A stretch of 64,000 bases of DNA from Olleya sp. Bg11-27 (GCF_002831645.1 NZ_CP025117.1:999514-1063513); one strand, 5' to 3'. Shown: positions 24,799 through 34,348, counted from the stretch's first letter. A program made the numbers and translations. The notes: generated from the sequence alone by a model not told the origin.

Positions 24799-26121
24799 CT
24801 AACTTATTTCTTTCTTTTCTCGGATTTGTTTTTCAGACAATTCCTTTTTTACAGTTTTATTTTTCAATTCAGGATTTTTACTTGTCAATTCTTCTATTAA
24901 TTCTTGCACAGGTCTTTTTGGTATTTCTAATACTGTATATTCCTCTTCAAAAATTATTTTGTATGTTTCCTTAAATTTAGATTCTTTTCGTAATTCAGAG
25001 AATAATGGCCAAGTTTTATAATTTTCTTTGTCTACTTCTCCATTTTTACCAATTTTAGACATCAATTTATAGCAGTTTTCGAAATCTTCTGTTAACACCA
25101 AATGTGCTAATTTGAAATCATCACTACTTGCGCTCCAATCTTTCGAACCAATAATTAATTTTGCTTTTTCCTTTTCGTTTTGTAAGTACTTTGATAGAGA
25201 TTGATTAATAACAAAGACATTTTTTAATGAATCATTAAAGTGATTTTTTTGATTGCAACCAAACTCCAATAAAATATCGGCTAATTTAAAATGTTCAGAA
25301 CTTAATAAATCAAAACAAGTATCATTTAGATTTCTATCCGCATTTTTAATATCATCTGGTAATAATTTTCTCCAAATAGTATGTGTCAACTTTGTTGCCA
25401 ATTCATATAAACATTTATAGGCAGAAATAAAATATTCGATTTTTGTGTCTAATCTTTCATTTAATTTTACATCTCCAATTTCGCAGTTATTGTCTTTACA
25501 AACCTTTAAGTATTGGCTTGATACAATTCCGTCACAATGTACAAACAGATTTCTTCTTTGAGTTATTTCTATAAATGTTGACCAAACTGGAAGATTTTTT
25601 CTTAATGGGATTTTTATTTTTTTTTCAAGATAATCAAATTGTTCAATATGATTTTTTCTTAAAATGCTTTCAATTTCTTTTTCGATAATATATTCTTTAG
25701 CATCTTCAATAGATTCAAATTTCACTAATTCAGAAAACGTTAATTCTCTTTCTGATTGATTGATATATTCAGGTTTAATTTTAAATAATTCTCTCAATAG
25801 TTTATTTAAGAATGCATCATATTGAGATATTAAAGAGACAAACAAACTTTCGGGTATAATTTTAGACGCGAGTTCTGAAATTTCAAAATTCTTTGATAAA
25901 GTTTCAAATATCTTCGATTCTTCATGTTTTATAGATATTGATTTCTTTCCATCTTCGTCTTCAAATTCATTAACATTATTTTTTAGAAAATTCTGAAACT
26001 TTTCTGTTGCTTTTTTTTGATAAGGATCAAGTAAAAGCATTGTCATTGGTAAAGTATCTTTAATAGAATCTAAATGTCTTAAAAATCGATGTAGGTTGTC
26101 ATTTAATCCTTTTCCATTCAT
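24799..26121 (-). CDS. Putative HEPN-domain protein (440 aa)
   Basis: A helical, soluble protein without a signal peptide. The segment ITQRRNLFVHCDGIVSSQYL near residue 185-205 contains the R-x4-H motif (R-N-L-F-V-H) of HEPN nucleases, in the form I associate with pEK499-like/RiboL-PSP HEPN domains that start with a conserved E-RRN-LvH-DG. The C-terminal ~200 residues are helical repeats ending in a Lys/Glu-rich tail. HEPN proteins with this motif are metal-independent RNases in defence and toxin systems. No partner nucleotidyltransferase is adjacent. It is the first gene of the accessory island as read on the minus strand. Confidence 0.6.
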   Translation of the reverse strand: MNGKGLNDNLHRFLRHLDSIKDTLPMTMLLLDPYQKKATEKFQNFLKNNVNEFEDEDGKKSISIKHEESKIFETLSKNFEISELASKIIPESLFVSLISQYDAFLNKLLRELFKIKPEYINQSERELTFSELVKFESIEDAKEYIIEKEIESILRKNHIEQFDYLEKKIKIPLRKNLPVWSTFIEITQRRNLFVHCDGIVSSQYLKVCKDNNCEIGDVKLNERLDTKIEYFISAYKCLYELATKLTHTIWRKLLPDDIKNADRNLNDTCFDLLSSEHFKLADILLEFGCNQKNHFNDSLKNVFVINQSLSKYLQNEKEKAKLIIGSKDWSASSDDFKLAHLVLTEDFENCYKLMSKIGKNGEVDKENYKTWPLFSELRKESKFKETYKIIFEEEYTVLEIPKRPVQELIEELTSKNPELKNKTVKKELSEKQIREKKEIS

Positions 26122-26371
26122 ATTTATAGCGTTTTTTTAAATTACACCCAAATCGTTATATAGCAACTCAAGGTCTCAATAGCCCAAAAATAAAGGGATA
26201 GCCGCACTTTTGTTTCTAGCTTCAGTTTTGAGAAGCTAAGCTACAACTAGCCATACAATCTCACAATACGTAGAACTACGTATTTTTTAGACGATGACTA
26301 GCGGCTCCAAGTTAGGGCTTTTAATTAGTGGGATATTACGGGATTCCTCATTGTGGTAAATTAAAGGCATA
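26122..26371. other. Intergenic region at the island's edge, possible degenerate attC-like end
   Basis: Just upstream of the HEPN gene the plus strand reads ACACCCAAATCGTTATATAG, which loosely resembles ACACCTAACAACGTTCAGTATATG of the repeat at 15937. Further on there are short inverted repeats (TACGTAGAACTACGTA near 26272). I see no gene here. Confidence 0.25.
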
Positions 26372-26403
26372 AAAAAACACAAACCGAGGCTTGTGTTTTT
26401 TTT
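26372..26403 (-). terminator. Rho-independent terminator after the lipoprotein gene at 26424
   Basis: AAAAACACAA and TTGTGTTTTT form a 10-bp stem with a short loop (ACCGAGGC), and A/T runs on both sides make it usable in both directions. It lies 21 bases past the stop codon of the minus-strand gene and separates the core genome from the island. Confidence 0.8.
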
Positions 26404-26423
26404 ATAATCTATTTTTTGTGATG

Positions 26424-27320
26424 TTAGTGTTCCTCTTGGTTTGGGGCGAGGGTTTCGTCCAATTGCTTTAATAACAGATAGACTATATCTTGGTTTCCTT
26501 CTGCTTGTCTTCTAGCCCAAAAAGAATAGACATAAAACACTCTGTTTCCGATATAAGAATAACTTTCTGGGTAAGTGCTATAGTTTTGATCGGATAAAAT
26601 GTCGGTTACGGTAGCACTTGCTAAGTCTTCATTTACGATTCGTTCGGTTTCTTCTAGTTGACTATAATCGTCAGTCGTATCGTATAGCCTTGATTTTAAG
26701 GTATTAAAATGGTACTGAGCGTTTTCGTTATTTTCTATTTCATTATATGCTGTTATTAGCCCTTTGACAATAGCTGCTATCCCAGAGTCTTTATATATGG
26801 TGTTATGTTTAAATAGGTCATATATTTTAAGTTTGTCGTTGTCTGTTAACAATGTGTTTATGCTTTCTGTACTGCGGTCCACGGTATTCCAAAGGTGATT
26901 GATCATACCTATTTTTGAATCTACGTAATTAGTGTTGTCCTTTGAGGTATACGGAAAACTGTATTCCCAAACCTGTGTCATAACATTATTTCGATCTAGT
27001 TGCAGTTCGTCTATAATCGTTTTAACTAGTTGGTCTTTATGTAGTAGAAAAGGAGAATCTGTAAAAAGGAAATTGACATATTCCATTTTAACACAGTCTG
27101 TTGGTGTCTTAGACTTAGCATCTTCTAATAGTCTTGTTTGGCTTATAACCTGGTTAGACAATACATGTATTACAGAGTCTTTTTTGGAAAGAAGTGTGGT
27201 CAGGGAGTCTTTTACGCGGGTATTGTCGTTTTTTGGTGTATTGGTATTGGTTTGTTGGCAAGCACATACTAGTGTGAAAAGGGCACATAATATTGTGTTT
27301 TGTACAGTTTTAAAGGTCAT
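26424..27320 (-). CDS. Hypothetical lipoprotein (298 aa)
   Basis: Signal peptide with lipobox TLVCAC near residue 20, then an Asn/Thr-rich linker and a helical domain. A short Leu/Ser heptad-like stretch at about 40-65 could be coiled coil. I recognise no family. The mature part is rich in Tyr and acidic residues (TDDYSQLEETERIVNEDL, IGNRVFYVYSFWARRQ). It has its own terminator downstream and stands alone. Confidence 0.6.
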   Translation of the reverse strand: MTFKTVQNTILCALFTLVCACQQTNTNTPKNDNTRVKDSLTTLLSKKDSVIHVLSNQVISQTRLLEDAKSKTPTDCVKMEYVNFLFTDSPFLLHKDQLVKTIIDELQLDRNNVMTQVWEYSFPYTSKDNTNYVDSKIGMINHLWNTVDRSTESINTLLTDNDKLKIYDLFKHNTIYKDSGIAAIVKGLITAYNEIENNENAQYHFNTLKSRLYDTTDDYSQLEETERIVNEDLASATVTDILSDQNYSTYPESYSYIGNRVFYVYSFWARRQAEGNQDIVYLLLKQLDETLAPNQEEH

Positions 27321-27428
27321 AGTATTGTTTTGGTTTTTGATTGTATGGTTTGTATGGCGACGGGTTGCGTCTGCACGAAATTACATGTTTTTTATAATAT
27401 GGTCGGGTGGTCTTTTTGTAATTGGTTA

Positions 27429-28232
27429 CTAGTCTAGATAAATCTCGTTAGATTTTCTGTATTCAGAAGGGCGTTTTCCCATAACCTTGCTAAACGTGTT
27501 ACTAAACGTTGGGAGACTGCTATAGCCAACCATATTGGCGATTTGAGAAATGTTGTAATCAGAGTTTGCTAAATATTCTAAAGACTTAAATATTCTTAGT
27601 TGGGTGTAATATTTAATAAAGGACATCCCTAAATCTTTTTTAAATAGTCGGTATAAGGACTTGTCTGTCATGCTAAAGTTGGACGCTAGTTTTGGTAGTA
27701 AATGTTCTTGATCAATTTTATCAGACAGGTAGTTAGTAATGTTTATTAATCTGCTATCCGTAGGATGTGGTAACTCTAAAGCAAGCGATTGTGAGACGCT
27801 TTGTTCTAAAAGTGTTTTAAAGGCATGCACGATAGGGTATTTGTTTTTTTGAGATTTGTTAATATCACCATTCCAGTTTTTAGTGAATAGTAATAGCTCC
27901 ATTAATAGGGTATTGATATGGTAGATGCCTTCTGTTTTATAAAACTCGGTAGCCTTAGCTTTTATAGGAAAATATAAGTTTCGCATAATTACTTTTGGAG
28001 AACTTGGGTAGATGGCATGTTTTACTCCTGATGGAATCCACATATAATGTCTTGCAGGTAAATAATACATTCTGTTATTGGTTTTGACATGGACAACACC
28101 ACCTTCGGTATATAAAAATTGACCTTTGTCGTGACTATGGGGTTCTATAAAAGATTTACCCATGGCATTATGATAACAAAATATGCTTTTCGGAATTTTA
28201 TCAACTTCTGTTAAATAGTACTTGTTGTTCAT
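27429..28232 (-). CDS. AraC-family transcriptional regulator
   Basis: N-terminal cupin-like ligand domain (PHSHDKGQFLYTEGGVV, PARHYMWIPSGVKHAI) and a C-terminal double helix-turn-helix (LPKLASNFSMTDKSLYRLFK, ISQIANMVGYSSLPTFSNTF, KVMGKRPSEYRK). I prefer the ATG at 28230-28232 (MNNKYYLTEV) to the one ten codons earlier because it gives the usual N-terminus. It is divergent from the CoA-transferase gene with 180 bases between, so it is a candidate regulator of that gene, though no operator can be picked out. Confidence 0.88.
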   Translation of the reverse strand: MNNKYYLTEVDKIPKSIFCYHNAMGKSFIEPHSHDKGQFLYTEGGVVHVKTNNRMYYLPARHYMWIPSGVKHAIYPSSPKVIMRNLYFPIKAKATEFYKTEGIYHINTLLMELLLFTKNWNGDINKSQKNKYPIVHAFKTLLEQSVSQSLALELPHPTDSRLINITNYLSDKIDQEHLLPKLASNFSMTDKSLYRLFKKDLGMSFIKYYTQLRIFKSLEYLANSDYNISQIANMVGYSSLPTFSNTFSKVMGKRPSEYRKSNEIYLD

Positions 28233-28411
28233 AGTTTGGGGTAGTGCTGGTCTGAAATGCACTAAATTAATAAAACATTGTCTTTTTTTAATAAAAAGAC
28301 ACTAAATATCTTGCATAAATTGCCACTGTATTTTATTAAATAAGCAATGTGATCGCTGATTTTAATTAAATACTAGATTTTTTAACCCTAAAATTATAAA
28401 ATAGTCATATC

Positions 28412-29920
28412 ATGGAGAGAATACAATACGCCCCTTATATAGATAAAGTAAAATCGGCAGAAGATGCTGCTGCTCTAATTGAAAATCATGCTGTTTTAGG
28501 TGTTAGTGGATTTACAAAGGCTGGAGATAGTAAGGCTGTTTTACCTATGGTAGCGGAAAGAGCAAAGTATGAGGATTTAAAAGTGACGCTATTAAGTGGT
28601 GCGTCATTGGGTTATGATACGGATGCTGATTTGGCTAAATATGGTGCTTTACATAAGCGCATGCCGTTTCAAGCAGATGCGACTTTAAGAAAACATATTA
28701 ATAATCATGATGTCCTATATGTAGATCAGCATTTGGGACAGACCGCTGATATGCTTCAAAAAATAGATACGTTTAAAATAGATGTGGCTATTATTGAGGC
28801 GGTTTCGATAACTAAAGACGGCTACATTGTACCGACGACCTCTGTCGGCAACTCGCCTATATTTACAGATAAGGCAGATAAGATTATTATTGAAATTAAT
28901 AAGAGTTTCCCAATGAGTTTTTTAGGGTTGCACGATATTAAGGTGTTAAAAAAACAACCCAACCGAGACATCCTTCCTATACTTAAGTCGGAGACCAGAA
29001 TTGGAGATCCGTTTATTAAAATAGACCCTAGTAAAGTGGTGGCTATTGTATATACTAATAAGCCGGATGCGCCTGCTGTTATTTCTGATCCTGATGACAA
29101 GACAAAAGCCATTTCGAATCATATTCTTGAGTTTTTAGGGAAAGAAGTGGACGAAGGCCGTTTGACAGAATCGCTGTTACCATTGCAAGCTGGTATTGGT
29201 AAAACAGCAAATGCTATTTTGGCTGGTTTTGCAACTAGTCGCTTTAAAAATCTAACGATGTATTCTGAAGTGCTTCAGGATAGTACGTTTGATCTTTTTG
29301 ATTCTGGTAAATTGGTGTTTGCTTCGGCGTCTTCCATTACAGTGACACAAAAATGTTCTGATAAAATATTTAAGGACTTCGAAAAATATAAAAGTAAGTT
29401 GGTATTGCGTCCGCAGAATATTAGCAATGCAGCTGAGGTTATTAGTCGTTTAGGAATTATTGGAATTAATACGGCAATTGAGTTTGATATCTACGGAAAC
29501 GTAAATTCGACACATATTACCGGAACAAAAATGATGAATGGGATTGGTGGTTCTGGTGATTTTGCCAGAAACGGTTACTTAAGCATCTTTGCGTGTCCTT
29601 CTATGTCTAAAGGTGGTAGTATTTCTCATATTGTACCTATGGTGTCTCATACAGATCATACGGAGCATGATGTGGATGTTTTAGTGACGGAGCAAGGATT
29701 AGCAGATGTTAGAGGTTTGGCGCCTATCGAGCGGGCAAAGCTGATTATTAATAATTGTGTACATCCAGAATACAGAGCGCAATTATTAAGTTATTTTGAT
29801 AATGCTTATCGTTTAGGTGGGCAAACGCCACATATACTTAAAGAGGCCTTTAGTTGGCACACACAGTTTAAAACGCATGGCACAATGCATATTAATACGT
29901 ATGCTAATTGTGATGTTTAG
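28412..29920 (+). CDS. Acetyl-CoA hydrolase/transferase family protein (succinate CoA-transferase type)
   Basis: The full-length 502-residue member has the N-terminal AVLGVSGFTKAGDSKAVLP, the GIGKTANAILAGF glycine motif, the catalytic Glu region TMYSEVLQDSTFDLF, and a C-terminal VLVTEQGLADVRGLAPIERA. Relatives (Cat1/AarC/Ach1) move CoA between succinate, acetate and similar acids or hydrolyse acetyl-CoA; succinate CoA-transferase is the closest fit. Cytoplasmic. It is monocistronic with a strong terminator 16 bases after the stop. Confidence 0.9.
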   Translation: MERIQYAPYIDKVKSAEDAAALIENHAVLGVSGFTKAGDSKAVLPMVAERAKYEDLKVTLLSGASLGYDTDADLAKYGALHKRMPFQADATLRKHINNHDVLYVDQHLGQTADMLQKIDTFKIDVAIIEAVSITKDGYIVPTTSVGNSPIFTDKADKIIIEINKSFPMSFLGLHDIKVLKKQPNRDILPILKSETRIGDPFIKIDPSKVVAIVYTNKPDAPAVISDPDDKTKAISNHILEFLGKEVDEGRLTESLLPLQAGIGKTANAILAGFATSRFKNLTMYSEVLQDSTFDLFDSGKLVFASASSITVTQKCSDKIFKDFEKYKSKLVLRPQNISNAAEVISRLGIIGINTAIEFDIYGNVNSTHITGTKMMNGIGGSGDFARNGYLSIFACPSMSKGGSISHIVPMVSHTDHTEHDVDVLVTEQGLADVRGLAPIERAKLIINNCVHPEYRAQLLSYFDNAYRLGGQTPHILKEAFSWHTQFKTHGTMHINTYANCDV

Positions 29921-29935
29921 TTAGTGTTTAGAGCG

Positions 29936-29966
29936 AAAAAAGCGAGCTGTTTAGCTCGCTTTTTTT
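29936..29966 (+). terminator. Rho-independent terminator of the CoA-transferase gene
   Basis: AGCGAGCT-gttt-AGCTCGCT perfect 8-bp stem flanked by A6 and T7, immediately downstream of the stop codon. The flanking A run makes it bidirectional, so it could also serve the convergent lipoprotein gene at 30014. Confidence 0.92.
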
Positions 29967-30013
29967 GTTTGAAATAGATCGATGTAATATTGTTGATTGT
30001 AATTTTTAGTTAA

Positions 30014-30769
30014 CTACTGACATGTAATTTCGCTAAAAGTATCAAGTGCTGTCGCTTCGTTTTGTGTGTATAATGTAGGCTGAAACAGTAAAAACTTATC
30101 GATAGCATGCCCTTTTGAACGTCCAGAAATTTCCATTGTGTAGATACCTGGCGTATCAAATTGAACATAAATGTCATGGGAATCGTTGTCAGAGGTTTTG
30201 GCTTGCCATTTAAAATCTAAATCGTTACCACTACGATATATTTTAAACCAACCATCGGAAGACGATCCATTTGGAATTGGTGTTTTTCCTACGCCATTAG
30301 GATAAACAATATGGTCTGTACTGGATTGTAGTCCGTAAAAATCGCTGGCATCCGCAAATCTTAACCAAGTGTCATTAGCCTCAGTCGAGTTGGTGCCTTC
30401 TTTTACAGCAGATCTCCAGATAAATCTGTAAGTTCCTACGGTGTTGATTTGTAATTGGTAAGTCGATAAATTACTACCAGGTGTGTTGTTTTGTGCTTCG
30501 TTAATAAGGTAACCTGTTCCTGTTGCGTTAGAGGTGTCATTAATTAACGCCCAAGTAGACGCAAAAACAGTATTTTCACACTCGACTAAAAGTAAAGCGT
30601 TTTGTTCGTTAAAAATATAATTAGCAACATCTGTACAGTTTGTGTTTGTGTTGCTGTCTGGTTCGTCAGATGTTGTTGGGCTATCATCGGAATCTTTTGA
30701 GCAAGCTGCCGAAGTAATAACTATAAAACAGTACAAAAAGTAGCGTTGTATTTTTGAGGGAGTAAACAT
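30014..30769 (-). CDS. Hypothetical lipoprotein with carbohydrate-binding-like beta domain
   Basis: Lipobox TSAAC near residue 23, a Ser/Asp/Asn linker, then a beta-rich domain with TGYLI, TYRFIWRSAVKEG, NDTWLRFADASDFYG, DGWFKIYRSG and GIYTMEISGRSKGHAIDKFLL. This layout resembles CBM-type jelly-roll domains attached to surface proteins, with the aromatic and Asp-Thr-Trp residues that often line ligand sites. Ligand unknown. Convergent with the CoA-transferase gene. Confidence 0.6.
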   Translation of the reverse strand: MFTPSKIQRYFLYCFIVITSAACSKDSDDSPTTSDEPDSNTNTNCTDVANYIFNEQNALLLVECENTVFASTWALINDTSNATGTGYLINEAQNNTPGSNLSTYQLQINTVGTYRFIWRSAVKEGTNSTEANDTWLRFADASDFYGLQSSTDHIVYPNGVGKTPIPNGSSSDGWFKIYRSGNDLDFKWQAKTSDNDSHDIYVQFDTPGIYTMEISGRSKGHAIDKFLLFQPTLYTQNEATALDTFSEITCQ

Positions 30770-30909
30770 AATAATTTGGTTTGATTTTGGTTTGAAAGTA
30801 ATACGTGTAAAAATAGGATTAAAAAATGTTAGTAAAACAACTATTTTTTAGTGAAAAAAGGCTGTTATTATTTTATTCAATTAGAAGGGTGTAGCCTAAT
30901 TGTTATTGT

Positions 30910-31134
30910 TTAGAATGTTAAAATTGAGGCCCAGTTTAAAATAAACAGCGTAATGCAAGTCAGTCCCATGCTGTACAATACAGTACCTTCCCAATACGCT
31001 AATCTTGTAGATCCGAGTTTCCATAGTTTGGTACCGTATTCTTTTTTGGCATCCCCGCTAGTTAGCTTCCAGAAAAGAAATGTAAATACGCAGAAAATAA
31101 GAAGGGCTATGATTACGATGGTCGTTTTTTCCAT
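30910..31134 (-). CDS. Small two-helix membrane protein (74 aa)
   Basis: Two hydrophobic segments (IVIIALLIFCVFTFLFW at 6-22 and VLYSMGLTCITLFILNWA at about 52-69) flank a charged loop, KKEYGTKLWKLGSTRLAYWE. No family recognised. It is a single gene with unremarkable flanks. The 380 bases upstream (31135-31515) hold no gene that I can see, only the terminator near 31443. Confidence 0.55.
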   Translation of the reverse strand: MEKTTIVIIALLIFCVFTFLFWKLTSGDAKKEYGTKLWKLGSTRLAYWEGTVLYSMGLTCITLFILNWASILTF

Positions 31135-31442
31135 TTGTGAAACGTTTAATATTGTTCTTGGTTATTGATAGTAAGTATTAGGCTAAGATAATCATTTATT
31201 TTATGTATTGGTTTGATTTTTAATATGTGGTTAGTAACACGTGATTATATAAACAAAAGCTGAATAGAAATGTGCTATGATTGACTTTGCTATATTTGAT
31301 TAAGAATAAAATTGTATTCTTTCTAAGTTGGAGTTGTTATTGTTGTGTTTTGTTACATGTGGTTTTTTTCTAGTGTCGCAACCTAATTCTAATACTATTT
31401 TGAGGTCGTGTTTACTTTTAAACTTAACGTTAAGGGCATAAA

Positions 31443-31468
31443 AAAAACGAGCTATTATGCTCGTTTTT
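31443..31468 (-). terminator. Terminator after the retropepsin-like lipoprotein gene
   Basis: AAAAACGAGC-tattat-GCTCGTTTTT hairpin with a flanking T run, about 48 bases past the stop codon of the minus-strand gene at 31516. Confidence 0.82.
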
Positions 31469-31515
31469 ATTTAATGATAATTACTGAATGTAATCTGTAT
31501 GGCTTTTGTTCGTTT

Positions 31516-32718
31516 TTACAGTAATGTCGTTTTTACTAATTCAAACGTCAATGTTTTATCTTCTCTTAAAATGGTAATAGATAAGGTGTCTTGTTCAGTG
31601 TTTAAACCATCACGATAGAAAGCGCAATAATCCGCTTCTGTAATATTAGTATAATTGGAAGCATTGATACTGAGTATTTGGTCGTCTTGCTTTAAAAATT
31701 GAGAAGCGCTGGATGTTTCTATAATTGTGCTAACGTAAATACCTTGATTCTCATAAAGTGTAGAAAATCCATAGGTTTTATAGGTGTCGTTACCAGCCTT
31801 AGTAACTTCTATCAGACGTATTCTTTTTTTATGCCAGTTTAGGATGACTCTATAATTTTTGAAGAAGGCTAAACCTAAATTATTACCAGAACCACTTTTT
31901 ACTCTTGCGTGTATATTGTTAACAATGTGATCTCCTATTTGCAATTTATTAATATTTGTTTGGTAAAACGGTTTGCTCTCGGTGCGACCAAATCCACCAA
32001 ATGCTTTTGTTGTGCCTTTTATGTACTTGGTTATTAGGTTGGCGTCTTTTTGTTTTTGGAAATAGTCTCCTCTCAATAGGTTAATCCCGCCGTTCCCAAA
32101 ATCAACTGTATTATTGAGTACTTTTTGTCCGTTAATTTTTAATGTGATCGCGGGGATTCCTGCGGTTCCGATATATAATTTAGAATCTATAGTGTCTTCA
32201 GGGATATCTAATTTACTTTCGTCATTAACTATTGTTATTAATTGTTTTTCAAAATCAAAATCCCAAACGGCTTTTCTCATTAAATTAGAGCCGATAAAAC
32301 CATCGATTTTTGTACAACTTATTTCTGTTATTTTGTTGAGGTCAACGATACCTGCAATCGTGTTTTGAAAATCGACAGTTCCTATTTTAATATTAGCAAG
32401 TCTTGTGTATTCGGTGGTGTTTGCTGTGTCGTTGACGTCCTTTATTTCTTCGGTGCCAAGGACTTTACTGTTTAGGGTGTTAGCAAGTTCTTTGGTTATT
32501 AGGTTTGCAGAGCCTGTGTCTAAAATAAAATGATAAGGATTGTCGCCGATGTGTACTTCTAAAACAATCCAACCATTAACGTATGTAAAGGGAATAGTTG
32601 TTTTATAGTCTTCTTGAAGTACAAGGCCTTGTTTTAATACTTTGTCAATATTTGATCCGGCGCAACCAGTCAATAATAATAGTATGATAATGGCCTGAAA
32701 TGTTTTAGTTAATGTCAT
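31516..32718 (-). CDS. Retropepsin-like aspartyl protease lipoprotein with PDZ domain
   Basis: Lipobox LLTGC near residue 19. The first aspartyl motif FILDTGSANLI near residue 65 and a second half with TVDFGNGGINLL near 208 match clan AA single-chain bacterial retropepsin-like proteins. The C-terminal ~90 residues form a PDZ-like domain (YENQGIYVSTI, LKQDDQILSINASNY). The second motif is D-F-G in place of D-T-G, common in this bacterial family. Predicted to be anchored facing the periplasm. Substrates are unknown. Single gene with its own terminator. Confidence 0.8.
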   Translation of the reverse strand: MTLTKTFQAIIILLLLTGCAGSNIDKVLKQGLVLQEDYKTTIPFTYVNGWIVLEVHIGDNPYHFILDTGSANLITKELANTLNSKVLGTEEIKDVNDTANTTEYTRLANIKIGTVDFQNTIAGIVDLNKITEISCTKIDGFIGSNLMRKAVWDFDFEKQLITIVNDESKLDIPEDTIDSKLYIGTAGIPAITLKINGQKVLNNTVDFGNGGINLLRGDYFQKQKDANLITKYIKGTTKAFGGFGRTESKPFYQTNINKLQIGDHIVNNIHARVKSGSGNNLGLAFFKNYRVILNWHKKRIRLIEVTKAGNDTYKTYGFSTLYENQGIYVSTIIETSSASQFLKQDDQILSINASNYTNITEADYCAFYRDGLNTEQDTLSITILREDKTLTFELVKTTLL

Positions 32719-32854
32719 AATTAGAGTGTATTATGGTTAGTAAAGCGGCTGAACAGTTGTTAGTCTCTTTTTAATAATAGACGCTAATTTTTTAGTAATG
32801 GTTGCCTGAGTTGTGTGTTTTTATAATCTATAGGTTTTGAAAAGGAGCAAAAAA

Positions 32855-32877
32855 AAAGCGAGCTATGCGCTCGCTTT
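32855..32877 (-). terminator. Terminator after aminopeptidase P gene
   Basis: AAAGCGAGC / GCTCGCTTT stem with a short loop and a preceding A9 run, 22 bases beyond the minus-strand stop codon. Confidence 0.8.
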
Positions 32878-32898
32878 CCTTAGTGTTAGTATGTGATT

Positions 32899-34191
32899 TT
32901 ATTTATTCATTAAGCTCTCAATTTCCTCAATTTCGATTGGGATATTGCGCATTAAATTAAATGGTGCTCCAGATTTTTGGATAACCACATCGTCTTCTAG
33001 TCTAATACCAAAACCTTCCTCAGGGATATAAATTCCTGGTTCTACTGTAAACACGTTATTGGCTTGCATTGGCTCGGTTAAAATACCGTAATCATGCGTA
33101 TCTAATCCCATATGATGAGACGTCCCATGCATAAAGTATTTTTTATAAGCCGGCCAATCTGGGTTTTCGTTAGCAACGTCTGCTTTGTCTATTAATCCAA
33201 GACCTAGTAATTCGCTAGTCATTAATTTACCAACTTCAATATGGTAGTCTGCCCAAATGGTTCCAGGAACTAATAGTTTAGTCGCTTCATTTTTTACTCT
33301 TAAAACCGCATTGTAAACGGCTTTTTGTCTGTCGTTATATCTACCAGATACAGGAATAGTACGGGTCATATCGCTAGCGTAATTAGCATATTCCGCACCA
33401 GCGTCAATTAAAATTAAATCACCAGCCTTACAGTCTTGATTATTTTCTATGTAATGTAATACGTTAGCGTTGTTTCCGGACCCCACGATTGGTGTATAGG
33501 CAAAACCTTTAGAACGGTTGTTTAAAAACTCGTGCATAAATTCGGCTTCAATGTTATATTCCATAACGCCGGGTTTTGTAAAGCCTAAAACACGTCTAAA
33601 TCCTTTTTCTGTAATATCACACGCTTTTTGGATTAGGTCTAGTTCTATTTGATCTTTTACAGAGCGTAAACGTTGTAATATTGGATTGCTTTTAGCAACA
33701 CGATGTGCAGGATATTTGTCTTTTATCCATTTTGTAAAGCGGTCTTCTCTAGTTTCTGTCTCTACATTAGCTCTGTAATGCTCGTTGGTGTTGATGTAAA
33801 CGGTTTCCGCTTGTGTCATCATTTCAAACACAACTTTTTCTAAATCTTGTAACCAGTATACGGTTTTGATTCCGCTAGTGGCTAAAGCAGCTGCTTTAGT
33901 AAGTTTTTCACCTTCCCAAACGGCAATATGCGCGTTAGTTTCTTTTAAAAATAAAACTTCGCGATTTTTAGGATTGGGACAATCAGGGAATAATACTAAA
34001 ATACTTTCTTCTTGGTCAACACCACTTAAATAAAAGATATCTCTGTGTTGTTGGAAAGGTAATGTGCTATCGGCACTAATAGGGTAAATATCGTTAGAGT
34101 TAAAAAAAGCAATGCTTTTTGGTTTCATTTGAGCCGCAAAATTTTTACGATTTTTAACAAAAAGTGCTGCGTCTATTTGGTGGTATTTCAT
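32899..34191 (-). CDS. pepP: Xaa-Pro aminopeptidase (aminopeptidase P, M24B)
   Basis: Creatinase-type N-terminal domain (FNSNDIYPISADSTLPF, HRDIFYLSGVDQEES) and an M24 catalytic domain. All five metal ligands are visible: LIDAGAEY and SDMTRT (two Asp), HGTSHHMGLDTHD (His), VEPGIY (Glu) and RLEDDVV (Glu). It removes N-terminal residues before proline, using two metal ions, in the cytoplasm. I start at the ATG at 34189-34191 (MKYHQIDAALF), where relatives begin, instead of nine codons earlier. Divergent from the BNR-repeat gene. Confidence 0.92.
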   Translation of the reverse strand: MKYHQIDAALFVKNRKNFAAQMKPKSIAFFNSNDIYPISADSTLPFQQHRDIFYLSGVDQEESILVLFPDCPNPKNREVLFLKETNAHIAVWEGEKLTKAAALATSGIKTVYWLQDLEKVVFEMMTQAETVYINTNEHYRANVETETREDRFTKWIKDKYPAHRVAKSNPILQRLRSVKDQIELDLIQKACDITEKGFRRVLGFTKPGVMEYNIEAEFMHEFLNNRSKGFAYTPIVGSGNNANVLHYIENNQDCKAGDLILIDAGAEYANYASDMTRTIPVSGRYNDRQKAVYNAVLRVKNEATKLLVPGTIWADYHIEVGKLMTSELLGLGLIDKADVANENPDWPAYKKYFMHGTSHHMGLDTHDYGILTEPMQANNVFTVEPGIYIPEEGFGIRLEDDVVIQKSGAPFNLMRNIPIEIEEIESLMNK

Positions 34192-34348
34192 AAGAAAAAT
34201 ATGTTTTTTTATTTCCACAAATGGTACTGAATTTTTTTCAGAAAAGTGGGAATCTTATTAGAGTTGAAATTCTACTTCAAAAATAAGAACTTTAAAATAC
34301 ATAATTTATAAAAGCGTCTTAAAATGTGCTCCCCTTTTACTAATTAAC

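Noticed and set aside
24603-24974. Plus-strand frame of 123 codons
   Set aside because: Same as above: relic of the intron ORF tail followed by ribozyme sequence and antisense of the HEPN gene.
26932-27432. 166-codon plus-strand frame
   Set aside because: Antisense to a lipoprotein gene with a good lipobox and terminator.
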